A stretch of 58,597 bases of DNA from Fimenecus sp052273625 (lineage in GTDB: Bacteria > Bacillota > Clostridia > Oscillospirales > Acutalibacteraceae). Position numbers and translations under genes: made by a program. The stretch lies in NCBI GenBank assembly GCA_052273625.1, contig DAVZHW010000010.1:1-58597 (forward strand), given 5' to 3'. Each line of letters begins with the position of its first letter. Within the stretch, counting starts at the first letter, position 1. The notes beneath the pieces are model-generated. The model saw only the letters and a list, made by a program, of their open reading frames with translations. It was not told where the DNA came from and made no database searches. Shown here in pieces: positions 17,742 to 25,872 of this stretch.

Positions 17742-19010
17742 GTGATTAAATCGATTATTCAACAAAGCATTGATTATATTGATAACAACATTTATGCTGA
17801 AATATCTATTGATGATTTATGTAACAAAGCGGGTTATTCTCACGAACATTATTGCAGACTGTTCAAACAATATGTAGGTATGCCGCCTGCTAAGTTTATT
17901 ATTCGTAGAAAGCTGATATATGCTGTGTATGAAATGGCACAGGGCAAAGCTAAAACCAACACAGCATTTCGTTTTGGGTTTGATACCTATGCGGGATTTT
18001 ACAAAGCATTTAAGCGTGAATACAAATGCTCTCCTTCAAATTATATTAAAGAACACAAAGGCTATAAACCTTGCCGAATTAACATTTTGCAGGAGGAACA
18101 CATTATGATTTCAAAGGATAAAATAAAATCCATTTTAGCAAATTGGGATATTTCAAACCTTGAAATAACAAATATCATAAACAAAAACACAGGCAAGCAA
18201 AGTGATAATGCCTACTATGTAGGTGATGATTATGTTGTTAAATTTACTGCTAATTTTGGCTATGTAAACAGCAATATAAGAATAATCCAATCACTTGCAA
18301 ATGCTGGTATTGCCACAACAGAGATAATTAAAACTGTTAATAGTGATAATTATATTCAGGATGGAGAATTATACTTTATACTCAATAAACGAATAAAAGG
18401 TCAGCAATTATTATGTGACGATATATTCAGAAATTTAGATATTGCGACAGAAATTGGTAGAAATATAGCAAAATTACATATTGCTTTATCGGAATTTTAT
18501 GTATCCGATTATGATACAAAAAACATTTATGACGATGTTGTTAGTATAATCCCTGATATTCAGGATAAATGCAGATTAAGAAAAGAATTTATTGAGAATT
18601 ACCAAAAGGAATTTGGTGCAATCTTTGATAAACTTCCTAAGCAGGTAATTCACAGAGATGTTAACCCGTCAAATATGCTTTTTGACAATGGCATTTTCAA
18701 AGGCTTTGTTGATTTTGATTTAAGCGAGGTCAATATAAGAATATTTGATATTTGCTACTGTGCAACTGCCATACTTTCTGAATGTTTTTCAAATGAAATT
18801 GATTCAGCTAAATGGAAAGATCTATTGAATAATACTATTAAAGGATATGAAAGTATTACACCATTGTCCATTGACGAAAAGTTGGCAATTCCTTATGTGA
18901 TTTATTCGATACAAATTATCTGTATCAACTATTTCAACAAATTTGATAAATATAAAGATTTAACAGACGCGAATATGAAAATCCTTGATTGGTTAATCGA
19001 AAACTTATAA
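17742..19010 (+). CDS. Fusion of AraC-type DNA-binding domain and APH-like kinase
   Basis: 422 aa from GTG 17742, which has GAAAGGAGAAG at good spacing. Residues 1-105 are an AraC double helix-turn-helix (ISIDDLCNKAGYSHEHYCRLFKQ, then AFRFGFDTYAGFYKAFKREYKCSPSNY). Residues 120-422 are an aminoglycoside/choline-kinase-like fold with catalytic loop VIHRDVNPSNMLFD and metal loop FVDFDLSEVNIRIFDICY. An AraC domain normally sits beside a ligand-binding domain; here the partner looks like a small-molecule kinase. It may couple phosphorylation of a compound to gene control. It is monocistronic and ends in a strong terminator. Confidence 0.85.
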   Translation: MIKSIIQQSIDYIDNNIYAEISIDDLCNKAGYSHEHYCRLFKQYVGMPPAKFIIRRKLIYAVYEMAQGKAKTNTAFRFGFDTYAGFYKAFKREYKCSPSNYIKEHKGYKPCRINILQEEHIMISKDKIKSILANWDISNLEITNIINKNTGKQSDNAYYVGDDYVVKFTANFGYVNSNIRIIQSLANAGIATTEIIKTVNSDNYIQDGELYFILNKRIKGQQLLCDDIFRNLDIATEIGRNIAKLHIALSEFYVSDYDTKNIYDDVVSIIPDIQDKCRLRKEFIENYQKEFGAIFDKLPKQVIHRDVNPSNMLFDNGIFKGFVDFDLSEVNIRIFDICYCATAILSECFSNEIDSAKWKDLLNNTIKGYESITPLSIDEKLAIPYVIYSIQIICINYFNKFDKYKDLTDANMKILDWLIENL

Positions 19011-19058
19011 AAGCTCAATGCCACCCTGTAATTAAACAAGGTGGCATTGAGCTTTTAT
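19010..19058. terminator. Terminator between AraC-APH gene and tnpV remnant
   Basis: A perfect 16-bp stem pairs 19010-19025 (AAAGCTCAATGCCACC) with 19040-19055. T-rich sequence follows in both directions, so it serves both the plus-strand gene and the minus-strand tnpV remnant. Confidence 0.85.
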
Positions 19059-19249
19059 TTGTATATTATTTCACTATAAACCAATTCTCTCGCTTGATTT
19101 GCTATAACATTCATAGTGCCAACCCAAACCATCATATCATCTGCTTTGAATTGTTCTGTTATGCCTTGATTTTCGGCAAAGTATTTTACCAACCGGAGAA
19201 AAAGGTCTTGAGCTTGCTGTTCAATATCGGTAAGATATGAATTGAGCTT
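19055..19249 (-). pseudogene. tnpV: tnpV C-terminal remnant
   Basis: Encodes the C-terminal half of a TnpV-type transposon protein (KLNSYLTDIEQQAQDLF, TEQFKADDMMVWVGTMN, ending SEIIYK). It aligns with the intact copy at 29874-30251 and the broken copy at 20984. The N-terminal half is missing. At about 19250 the sequence jumps directly into an xre gene on the opposite strand, so a deletion removed the divergent promoter region between them. Confidence 0.8.
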
Positions 19250-19252
19250 ACC

Positions 19253-19429
19253 GCTTGGGCAGAGCAAGCCGAAAAATACAGGAACGGTGAAATCACCAAA
19301 GAGCAGTATGACGAATGGCGTTATACATATCCCAAACTCGATATAACACAGACTTGGGCGAAAGTACCCTCGCAGGAACTCAGCGATGCAATGGTAGATG
19401 CATTCAAAGACAAACTCAAAAATATGTAA
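19253..19429 (+). pseudogene. xre C-terminal remnant
   Basis: The frame AWAEQAEKYRNGEITKEQYD through QELSDAMVDAFKDKLKNM matches almost residue for residue the C-terminus of the XRE regulator at 34716-35246. The helix-turn-helix half is gone. Together with the tnpV remnant it is the scar of a former element end. Confidence 0.85.
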
Positions 19430-19443
19430 TCTGGCAAAACAAA

Positions 19444-19524
19444 AAGAGCTAACAGACACAGAAATCTGTTAGCTCTTTGCTTATTCTTATGATAATTCAA
19501 ATAATGTTGCTATTTTGTTGCCAC
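19444..19524. repeat. Element-end repeat: R1 hairpin plus arm module
   Basis: The R1 hairpin (AAGAGCTAACAGA / TCTGTTAGCTCTT, 19444-19477) and about 50 bp that follow are nearly identical to 35284-35343. This includes the 19-nt arm module at 19506-19524. It marks the right end of an older element. A variant core, ATTCCCA within AATTCCCAAC, lies at 19582-19588. That is 76 bp from the arm, the spacing found at the intact sites. Confidence 0.65.
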
Positions 19525-19571
19525 TAATATAACATAAAACAAAGAAGTTTTCAATAATGATATTTTATTTA

Positions 19572-20630
19572 TCAAGAAACAATTCCCAACATAACATTGA
19601 AAAAATTATCGTTTGTTGTGTTTTCGGCTATATGTTTTTTTATATCAATAGAATTAAATCCAACCTTTTCAAAAGATCTATCAAGCAAAAGTTTATTATA
19701 GTATTTAATAAAGTCATCCGTTCCTGCAACTAAAACCAAATCATCAATTTTCATCTCTATCTGATCTTCTCTCCATTTTGATAAATCCAAAAAAGCAATA
19801 AGAACATCCGGAGATATAGCTAAATATAGTCCTCCACCTAAATTATTATCAATTGTAGAACCCATATTATTAATAACTGGGTTATCGGATAGAATAAATT
19901 TTGTGTTATCTGTTGCAAAAATAGCAACTGGTGAAAACTTTATACCTTTAGCTATTAAAAACGTATCTAATACATTTCCTGATACGTCTTTAACACAATC
20001 GTGAAGGAGCTTTAAGTAACAAGTTCGTACGTATTCATTTGAAAAACAATTATATGGTTGTTTTGTCACTTTAAAAGATTCAACAAAATATGGGTACATA
20101 TTTTCAAAACGTCTTACATGTTGAATCCAAATAAATCTGTCAATTTCATCAAATATATATTTTAAGTTTCCAAAATCATCACGATGAATAGCAAATACCG
20201 TTTCTTTTGTTTTAATATGATTTTGACTCCAAAGATTTCTAATAGGTGTAATTATTCCTTTTTCAGCACTTCCATCAATAAAAAGCTTGTAAACATCTGA
20301 CCATAAATTTTCAATTTCCTTATCAAAATAACTCTCAATACATTTTGAAGCATCTTTAATATATGCTCTATCAAAATCATTAAGTATATAATAATCCCAC
20401 TCACCCATGTAATTACTTATATTACCGCCATTTTTATAATCATATCGGTGAGAATTTCTATCATCAGTTAGTATTGAATTTAAGTTTTTATCGAAATAAT
20501 ATACACTTGATTCTGTGCCAATTTTACTCCATCTTTTTTGATATGTTTTAGGCACAATGTGACAAAACATACACTCATTATTAGGCAGTCGATTACCACA
20601 TTTAAGACAATTTTTCAGTTTTCTTGACAT
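19572..20630 (-). CDS. DUF4238-like protein with N-terminal zinc ribbon
   Basis: 352 aa. The N-terminus carries a CLKCG...CMFCH pair of CxxC motifs. A HIVPKTYQKRWS motif and, later, FILSDNPVI follow, the two marks I associate with DUF4238. There are no membrane segments. Its biochemical function is unknown; members are often found in variable islands, and a defence role is possible but unproven. The gene is AT-rich and lies between two decayed element ends. Its last codons contain the variant att core at 19582-19588. Confidence 0.65.
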   Translation of the reverse strand: MSRKLKNCLKCGNRLPNNECMFCHIVPKTYQKRWSKIGTESSVYYFDKNLNSILTDDRNSHRYDYKNGGNISNYMGEWDYYILNDFDRAYIKDASKCIESYFDKEIENLWSDVYKLFIDGSAEKGIITPIRNLWSQNHIKTKETVFAIHRDDFGNLKYIFDEIDRFIWIQHVRRFENMYPYFVESFKVTKQPYNCFSNEYVRTCYLKLLHDCVKDVSGNVLDTFLIAKGIKFSPVAIFATDNTKFILSDNPVINNMGSTIDNNLGGGLYLAISPDVLIAFLDLSKWREDQIEMKIDDLVLVAGTDDFIKYYNKLLLDRSFEKVGFNSIDIKKHIAENTTNDNFFNVMLGIVS

Positions 20631-20746
20631 AAAACACCAAACCCATATCGTTATTTTGTATTCGTAAACCGTATTACTTTATTTACTAAATATATCATTT
20701 TTTGTAGTAATAGACAATAACATTAAAAGTTTTTGGGTTTAGTATT

Positions 20747-20878
20747 TTAAAACATTCTATTCAATAATTTATTAAAAATGTAATCTAATGATATCAAAGC
20801 ATAGTTAATATTCTGTAATGCTGCATTTGCATAAATAAAATCAGGATCTACTTTTGGGTCAAAATACCTATTCAACAT
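20747..20878 (-). CDS. Candidate 43-aa protein upstream of DUF4238-like gene
   Basis: An open frame from ATG 20878 (MLNRYFDPKVDPDFIYANAA... ending NKLLNRMF) has a clear AGAGGTGG ribosome site and a plausible TTGATG/17/TTAATA promoter just upstream. It is transcribed toward the DUF4238-like gene and could share its message. It is hydrophilic with no recognised domain. The rest of 20631-20983 is AT-rich spacer. Confidence 0.5.
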   Translation of the reverse strand: MLNRYFDPKVDPDFIYANAALQNINYALISLDYIFNKLLNRMF

Positions 20879-20958
20879 AATTTGCCACCTCTATAAAGTT
20901 AATATTAAATAATTGTATTTTAACACATCAACATCACATAATTGATGTCTATTATATA

Positions 20959-20981
20959 AAGAGCAGGACGAGCCTGCTCTT
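20959..20981 (-). terminator. Hairpin after broken tnpV
   Basis: AAGAGCAGG (20959-20967) pairs with CCTGCTCTT (20973-20981) around an ACGAG loop, right behind the tnpV stop. The following T-run is weak. Confidence 0.5.
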
Positions 20982-20983
20982 CA

Positions 20984-21361
20984 TCAGCATCTATATATGA
21001 TTTCGTTACACAAAATCTCTTTTGCACGATTTGAAATGTTGTTCATAGCTTGTACCCAAACCATCATATCATCTGCTTTGAGTTGTTCTGTTATGCCTTG
21101 ATTTTCGGCAAGTTGTTTGATGAGGCTGTTATACATTTCTTGAGCCTGAACATCAATGCCGTGTAAATAAGAATTGATTTTGCTCGTTGTTAGCAAGGTT
21201 GTGTAATGACTTTTCTTGTGCTCTTTTAGATGTTCTGCGTGCCTTTGTCCTCACATACCTATCTCGTAATTTGTATCTGCAGATACAAGATTAGGAATGT
21301 AAATTTCTCCAACAAGTGTGTAATGAATACCTGTTTTTTCATCAATAATGTACTTTTCCAT
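20984..21361 (-). pseudogene. tnpV: tnpV with an in-frame TGA
   Basis: From ATG 21361, with an AAAGGTAGG site upstream, the frame reads MEKYIIDEKTGIHYTLVGE... and would give a normal TnpV of about 125 aa. Codon 38, at the position of Trp in the family motif GxWGQRH, is TGA: EIGM-stop-GQRHAEHLKEHK. Everything after it is intact and in frame, ending NEIIYRC. The most likely cause is a recent TGG to TGA mutation. It is the second of three tnpV copies in the window. Confidence 0.8.
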
Positions 21362-21398
21362 AAAAATTCCTACCTTTCAATTTGTTTTTTGAAATGTT

Positions 21399-21482
21399 TT
21401 TATTTAGTGTCGGAGAACTTTCTGACCGCATTCCGATTTGCCCGAGCGGGTACACCATTACCGTGATGCACGACGGTTATTC
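21399..21482. repeat. 84-nt conserved leader element, copy 1
   Basis: Identical at 83 of 84 positions to 34456-34539. It lies in the minus-strand 5' untranslated region of tnpV here and of the excisionase gene in the other copy. Read on the plus strand, both copies keep an open frame (VGELSDRIPICPSGYTITV), and the single difference is a silent Gly codon. See findings. Confidence 0.75.
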
Positions 21483-21519
21483 AGTTGTCAGAAACAGACT
21501 TAACGCTGTTTGCTTAATT

Positions 21520-21548
21520 ATTGTACTAAACAAATTCCGTAAAGTCAA
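21520..21548 (-). promoter_or_regulatory. Minus-strand promoter of tnpV remnant
   Basis: On the minus strand, TTGACT (21548-21543) and TACAAT (21525-21520) are 17 bp apart. It drives the conserved leader and tnpV. Confidence 0.55.
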
Positions 21549-21590
21549 GTGGTTTTCGAGAAAATCTTAAACTTTTTTGTTTTGTTTATC

Positions 21591-21620
21591 TTGACAAACA
21601 CTAACTGTATATGCTATGAT
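21591..21620 (+). promoter_or_regulatory. Promoter of xre (element module 2)
   Basis: TTGACA (21591-21596) and TATGAT (21615-21620) with an 18-bp spacer. An imperfect inverted repeat ATGAT...ATCAT overlaps the -10, corresponding to the perfect operator at 34679-34694. Confidence 0.65.
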
Positions 21621-21652
21621 ATGTTCATCATCATAGATTGGAGAAGATAACT

Positions 21653-22132
21653 ATGGCAATCGGCGAAAGAATCCGTTTCTTTAGAAATTTGAGAGGTATG
21701 ACTCAAAAATATCTTGGTATGCAGGTCGGCTTTCCTGAAAAGACCGCTGACATAAGAATGGCGCAGTATGAATCGGGTTCAAGAACGCCAAAAGCAGATT
21801 TAACAAACAATCTTGCAGAAGTGTTCGGTATATCTGCTCAGGCTCTTACTGTACCCGACATTGACAGCTATGACGGTATAATGCACACACTTTTTACTAT
21901 GGAAGATTTATACGGCATAAGAATTGATAAACTTTCCGATGAGGTCTGCATTCGTCTTGATAAGGGAATGGGTACAAATTACATAACAATGTTTGAAATG
22001 TTCTCTGCTTGGCAGGAACAATCTGAAAAGTTCAAAAACGGCGAGATTACCAAAGAAGAATATGACCAATGGAGATATAACTATCCAGAATTTAATGTTC
22101 TGAATAATTATAAGGTAAATGACAATGAATGA
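21653..22132 (+). CDS. XRE-family element regulator with altered C-terminus
   Basis: 159 aa from ATG 21653, preceded by GGAGAAG. Residues 1-75 (MAIGERIRFFRNLRGMTQKY, then FGISAQALTVPDIDS) are almost identical to the regulator at 34716 and form the Cro/C1 DNA-binding domain. The C-terminal part diverges. After the conserved EQSEKFKNGEITKEEYDQWR block it ends in NNYKVNDNE instead of the usual WAKVPSQELSDAM tail. It overlaps the next gene by 8 bp, a coupling absent from the other copy. Confidence 0.85.
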   Translation: MAIGERIRFFRNLRGMTQKYLGMQVGFPEKTADIRMAQYESGSRTPKADLTNNLAEVFGISAQALTVPDIDSYDGIMHTLFTMEDLYGIRIDKLSDEVCIRLDKGMGTNYITMFEMFSAWQEQSEKFKNGEITKEEYDQWRYNYPEFNVLNNYKVNDNE

Positions 22133-22805
22133 ACTCCCTTTAGAAACATTATTAAAATCAAAAAAAGAAAAAGACCGATGGTATCCAACACCAATTGACA
22201 CTTTAAGATATTCACTTAAAATTGATATGAGTATTGAAAATGCTGAGGCTTTGCGTAGCAATATAGCATATAATCTGCAATACATTGAGTTTTTGGAAAA
22301 AGAACTAGAAGAATTGAATTTGTCAAGCGTTGTATACATAATGGTTGTGAAAAATTATGTGATTACTAGTATGTCAATTATAGAAGGTATATTTTGTAAC
22401 GTTATAAAATCAAACGGTTTGTGGAAAACTTCAAATTTGGAAAGCTTAGGAACTACACAAGCAAACGAAACAAAATTTGAAAATCAAAAACTTATTATAA
22501 AAACTGAATTTTTTAGAAAAGTAGATCCGTATTATGTGCAAATGAATTTAGATGAATTAATCAAAATATTAAATAGACATCATTCTGCTATAGAAGTGGA
22601 CCATCTTATTTACCCAGCTCTAAAAAGGTTAAAAGACTTACGAAATAGAATACATCTTCAAAAGTCTGAGGGAAATAAAGATCACGATTATAACGCTTTT
22701 GATTATTTAGTAAAAAATGAAATGAGTAAAATCCTACACGATATACTAATTTCACCCAAAATAACAAATAACCCTGAGATTTTTGATTTTATAAAAACTG
22801 ATTAA
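22125..22805 (+). CDS. Unknown protein with HEPN-like motif, coupled to XRE
   Basis: 226 aa, mostly helical and lacking membrane segments. Near the end, RLKDLRNRIHLQ resembles the catalytic region of HEPN RNases. The strict spacing (R followed by four to six residues and H) is not met, so this is only suggestive. ATG 22125 is 9 bp from AAGG and overlaps the xre stop; ATG 22119 is too close to it. The R1 terminator follows 2 bp after the stop. The pairing of a small regulator with a possible HEPN protein in a mobile element fits a toxin-antitoxin or abortive-infection unit. That is inference. Confidence 0.6.
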   Translation: MNELPLETLLKSKKEKDRWYPTPIDTLRYSLKIDMSIENAEALRSNIAYNLQYIEFLEKELEELNLSSVVYIMVVKNYVITSMSIIEGIFCNVIKSNGLWKTSNLESLGTTQANETKFENQKLIIKTEFFRKVDPYYVQMNLDELIKILNRHHSAIEVDHLIYPALKRLKDLRNRIHLQKSEGNKDHDYNAFDYLVKNEMSKILHDILISPKITNNPEIFDFIKTD

Positions 22806-22807
22806 AA

Positions 22808-22842
22808 AAGAGCTAACAGACTTCAAAAATCTGTTAGCTCTT
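22808..22842 (+). terminator. R1-type terminator after the XRE-HEPN-like pair
   Basis: AAGAGCTAACAGA / TCTGTTAGCTCTT (13-bp perfect stem) followed by a T-rich run. It belongs to the R1 family also found at 10704, 19444 and 35262. Confidence 0.85.
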
Positions 22843-22864
22843 TATTTATGAATAATTTTCAGAT

Positions 22865-23073
22865 GTTGTCAAAATGTTGTCACGAGGACATTTTGCCTTT
22901 CAAAAACCCAGTTTCTATGCGGGTTTGCGGCGTTTTGACTACTATTCCCACTCGCTCCCCATAAACTAATCTTAAACAGATTTGTATGGGTGATTTAGCA
23001 AGTGGTATCTACATTATTTGTATTATCGGTAAAGCATACGCTATCCGATTTTTTGTTGCCATTTCGTTGCCAC
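22865..23073. repeat. Candidate attachment site (B) with arm repeats on both sides
   Basis: The core TATTCCCACTCG (22943-22954) is identical to the guaA-type 3' end. The left arm module at 22865-22883 (GTTGTC twice, 11-bp period) is 78 bp before the core. A right arm module at 23055-23073 (GTTGCC twice, same period) is 112 bp after it. The latter would belong to the far end of the outermost element. The rest of 22846-23200 has no gene I can support. Confidence 0.7.
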
Positions 23074-23200
23074 GAACATTCTATTTTTTCATCGTTGTAA
23101 AACTAATATTACAGCCCAATAAAAGAATAGCTTAGTATGGATTTGGAACGGACATAGTATAGCACAATTTGTTACAAAAATCAATAAGCACCGCCGTATG

Positions 23201-25417
23201 TTAGCTGATTTCTCCCATCATCATTTTATAATGTGCTTCGTGTCCCGTAATAATAAAAATCTTTTTAAAAATTTCATTATACTTTTCAACAGAATCTGAA
23301 TAACTATCAATATATAAGTCATCTGGTATTGTATGTGAACCATCATTAATCCAGTAAAATAGAGACTTACATATTTTCTGTTCTTCTACTGTTTCGAACT
23401 TACTTGCAACATAATCATATTTCTTATTTCCAAGCATACCGAAGTAATTTTCAATTATTCTTCGCATAATATTTTGGATTGTGACAATAGAACTAGATGT
23501 CCACTCCTTTAGCTCTTGCCAAAGCAATTCATAAGAAGTTTTAATTGGATTTTTCATTTCGTATGCTTTTATTCGTGAAATATTTGAATCTTTATGTATA
23601 ACCCAATAATTTATATCCTTATCTTCCTGCGTTCTACCATCAATGAATGATGCTTCTTTGTGGAAGAACACATTATGCGTAAGGATAAATAGCTGCTCAA
23701 CGTCCGCTTGTCCTGATTTAACTTGAAATATTAAATCCTTAACCATTGTGCTTACAATATAAAGAATTGTACTATCTAAACTGCAAATAGGGTCATCAAT
23801 AATCAACACTTTACGAGCGGAAACCTTTGATATATCCGTCGCACCTTTTGCAAGCTGCAGAAAATAAAGAAATGAAATAAAAGTTTCTTCTCCCTCGCTT
23901 AACGTGTTGGTAGCTAATGTTCCGTCGGGTCGTTTTATTTGATAAGAATTTTTATTATTGACAGAAGGAACTATTTCAAAATTGTCAAAGCCATATGCTT
24001 TTAATGAACGATTAATTTCATCTACAGTTGGTTGAACGCTTGTGATATTTTTTCCTGCTTCAATTATTTCGTCTTCAAGTTTTTTTATTTCATTTTCAAA
24101 GCTATTAATGCCTTCTCTAATTCCATTAATTGCTTTATCAAATTTTTTTAAATCATTGAGATACCCTTCTATCAAAGCTTCATTTATATCGAGTAAGAAT
24201 GTCCAAATATCGTCAGACAACTTATCTTTCTCGGCATTGTAATTTTGAACCATCTTATTGTGTGATGCAATATTATGGTTAGCAAAAAGAATAAGTGATT
24301 TGAATTCTTCAATGGCTTCTTTACTGGATTTTAAGGTTATACGAATGCTTGGTTCCTTCTCTTTAGATACCATCTCGGAAAGATTACTTAAAAACAGAGA
24401 AGTCAATAATTGTATTTTTGACTCACACTGCACTACATCTATTCCACTAATCTTTATAAACTCATCATCAGTAGGAATTGATTTTAAATCAGCCAACAAT
24501 TGCTCCGTAAAAGCTTGGTATTGCATTTTCGCAGAGTTTATGCGTTTTGTATTCGCTTCATATTCGCCACTAAAGAAATTGTTTAGTTGGTCAATAAATT
24601 CATTGTTGATTGTTTTTTGTTGGCAAAAAGGGCAATACTCACTATCCTGTATAAAGGCTCTACCTCTATTAACCCAATCAGCATTATTTAAAAAATTTAT
24701 GAGACTTGCTATCGGTACATCATCGTTTCCGATAATAATCTTATTCCAAACAACATCTGTTTCAATGGCGCTAAGTTTATTTGTTAAGTCATCAACGTCT
24801 AATAAAATTGGGTTGCAATTTTCAGGTTTACTAGAATACAATGTATTTGCACGCTTCTTTAATGTCTCACGTGTTTCTGAAGAATTGTGCTTAGTATTGT
24901 ATTTTTGAATAACAGCATCTCTAAATTTATCTTTTTTCGATCTAAAACCAGCAAAAGCTTCTTGAAAATCATTTTCATTATCTTTAAGAATTACATTCCA
25001 TACTGTTTCTTTAAATTTATCCTTACAATTAATTAGTTCTTCGTTTTTAATTTGTAAAGCGTTTTTTCGATTTTTTAATTCAGAAAGTCGTTTAGCCTGC
25101 TCTGCTTTTAATTCTTCAAGATGCTGGATGTCCTTAATGGTAGCGGCACCCAAAGTGAAGACACCGGCAATATCACCCTTAAAATTATGTTCTCTAAAAT
25201 TTCTGTTATAGACAACAAGTTCAGCTTCAATGTCATTTTTCCATTGCACATTGCAATGGCTATACATTGTATCTAAAGTATTTTGCAAATAATTACTAAT
25301 AGTTGATTTGCCACTACCATTCGGTCCATAAATAAAGTTGATTTTCTGACAGTTTTCTATTGTAACACCGTTAGAATCATAAGTTGCACATTGTTTCATT
25401 GTTATAGATTCAATCAT
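23201..25417 (-). CDS. rloC: RloC-like ATPase / putative anticodon nuclease
   Basis: 738 aa. Walker A GPNGSGKST (31-39) and Walker B VLIIDDPICSLDS frame long coiled coils. The coils are interrupted by a zinc-hook CPFC at 262-265, a mark of RloC and Rad50-like proteins. The C-terminal region holds MRRIIENYF with R652 and E656, then NDGSH with H695. This is the Arg-Glu...His arrangement of the PrrC/RloC anticodon nucleases, including their RxxxE spacing. RloC is known to be linked to restriction loci and to cut tRNA anticodon loops under DNA stress. It is the last gene of a type II-like restriction operon, 32 bp after vsr. Confidence 0.75.
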   Translation of the reverse strand: MIESITMKQCATYDSNGVTIENCQKINFIYGPNGSGKSTISNYLQNTLDTMYSHCNVQWKNDIEAELVVYNRNFREHNFKGDIAGVFTLGAATIKDIQHLEELKAEQAKRLSELKNRKNALQIKNEELINCKDKFKETVWNVILKDNENDFQEAFAGFRSKKDKFRDAVIQKYNTKHNSSETRETLKKRANTLYSSKPENCNPILLDVDDLTNKLSAIETDVVWNKIIIGNDDVPIASLINFLNNADWVNRGRAFIQDSEYCPFCQQKTINNEFIDQLNNFFSGEYEANTKRINSAKMQYQAFTEQLLADLKSIPTDDEFIKISGIDVVQCESKIQLLTSLFLSNLSEMVSKEKEPSIRITLKSSKEAIEEFKSLILFANHNIASHNKMVQNYNAEKDKLSDDIWTFLLDINEALIEGYLNDLKKFDKAINGIREGINSFENEIKKLEDEIIEAGKNITSVQPTVDEINRSLKAYGFDNFEIVPSVNNKNSYQIKRPDGTLATNTLSEGEETFISFLYFLQLAKGATDISKVSARKVLIIDDPICSLDSTILYIVSTMVKDLIFQVKSGQADVEQLFILTHNVFFHKEASFIDGRTQEDKDINYWVIHKDSNISRIKAYEMKNPIKTSYELLWQELKEWTSSSIVTIQNIMRRIIENYFGMLGNKKYDYVASKFETVEEQKICKSLFYWINDGSHTIPDDLYIDSYSDSVEKYNEIFKKIFIITGHEAHYKMMMGEIS

Positions 25418-25449
25418 AAAACTGCCCTCCTAATCATTTAAATATTATA

Positions 25450-25869
25450 TCAAAGTGTTTTAGACGATAATATGTATAATTTTTCAAAAAGCAAATCACG
25501 ATTCTTTTTCTTCAACTCACATTCCCAAATGCGAATAACAGTCCAACCTCGCTGTTCAAACAAGGCGGTTACTTCTTTGTCGTGCTTCATATTGCGTTCT
25601 CGTTTTTTATTCCAATAATCTGCATTATCTGAAGGACGAGTGTTCCTACAATCGTGTCCGTGCCAAAAACAGCCGTCAACAAATATAGCAATCTTTTTAT
25701 CAAGAAAGACAAAATCAGGATGACCTTTTACGGGATAGTTTCTTCGCCATCCCTTGATATTTCTTTCTTCAAATATCTGTATAAGCTTTAGCTCCGTTGA
25801 CTTGTTATTCTTTGAGCGCACCTTGCTCATTATATCGGAACGCTTTTTACTATCGAATACATCCGCCAT
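25450..25869 (-). CDS. vsr: Very-short-patch repair endonuclease Vsr
   Basis: 139 aa, full length for the family. It contains RSDIMSKVRSKNNKSTE, the PD-(D/E)XK-like GHPDFVFLDKKIAIFVDGCFWHGHDC with catalytic Asp, and the zinc-site His and Cys residues, then YWNKKRERN and VIRIWECEL. Vsr nicks next to T:G mismatches that arise when 5-methylcytosine deaminates. Its presence therefore supports the two upstream methyltransferases making m5C. It starts 3 bp after the restriction gene stop. Confidence 0.93.
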   Translation of the reverse strand: MADVFDSKKRSDIMSKVRSKNNKSTELKLIQIFEERNIKGWRRNYPVKGHPDFVFLDKKIAIFVDGCFWHGHDCRNTRPSDNADYWNKKRERNMKHDKEVTALFEQRGWTVIRIWECELKKKNRDLLFEKLYILSSKTL

Positions 25870-25872
25870 AAC

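Noticed and set aside
19055..19459. A 134-codon minus-strand protein
   Set aside because: Only its C-terminal half is tnpV; the rest is the antisense of the xre remnant, so it is a chimera of two broken genes.
20984..21361. TGA read as tryptophan (recoding)
   Set aside because: Other genes in the window, including mglA, use TGA as their natural stop, so a nonsense mutation in a decaying copy is simpler.
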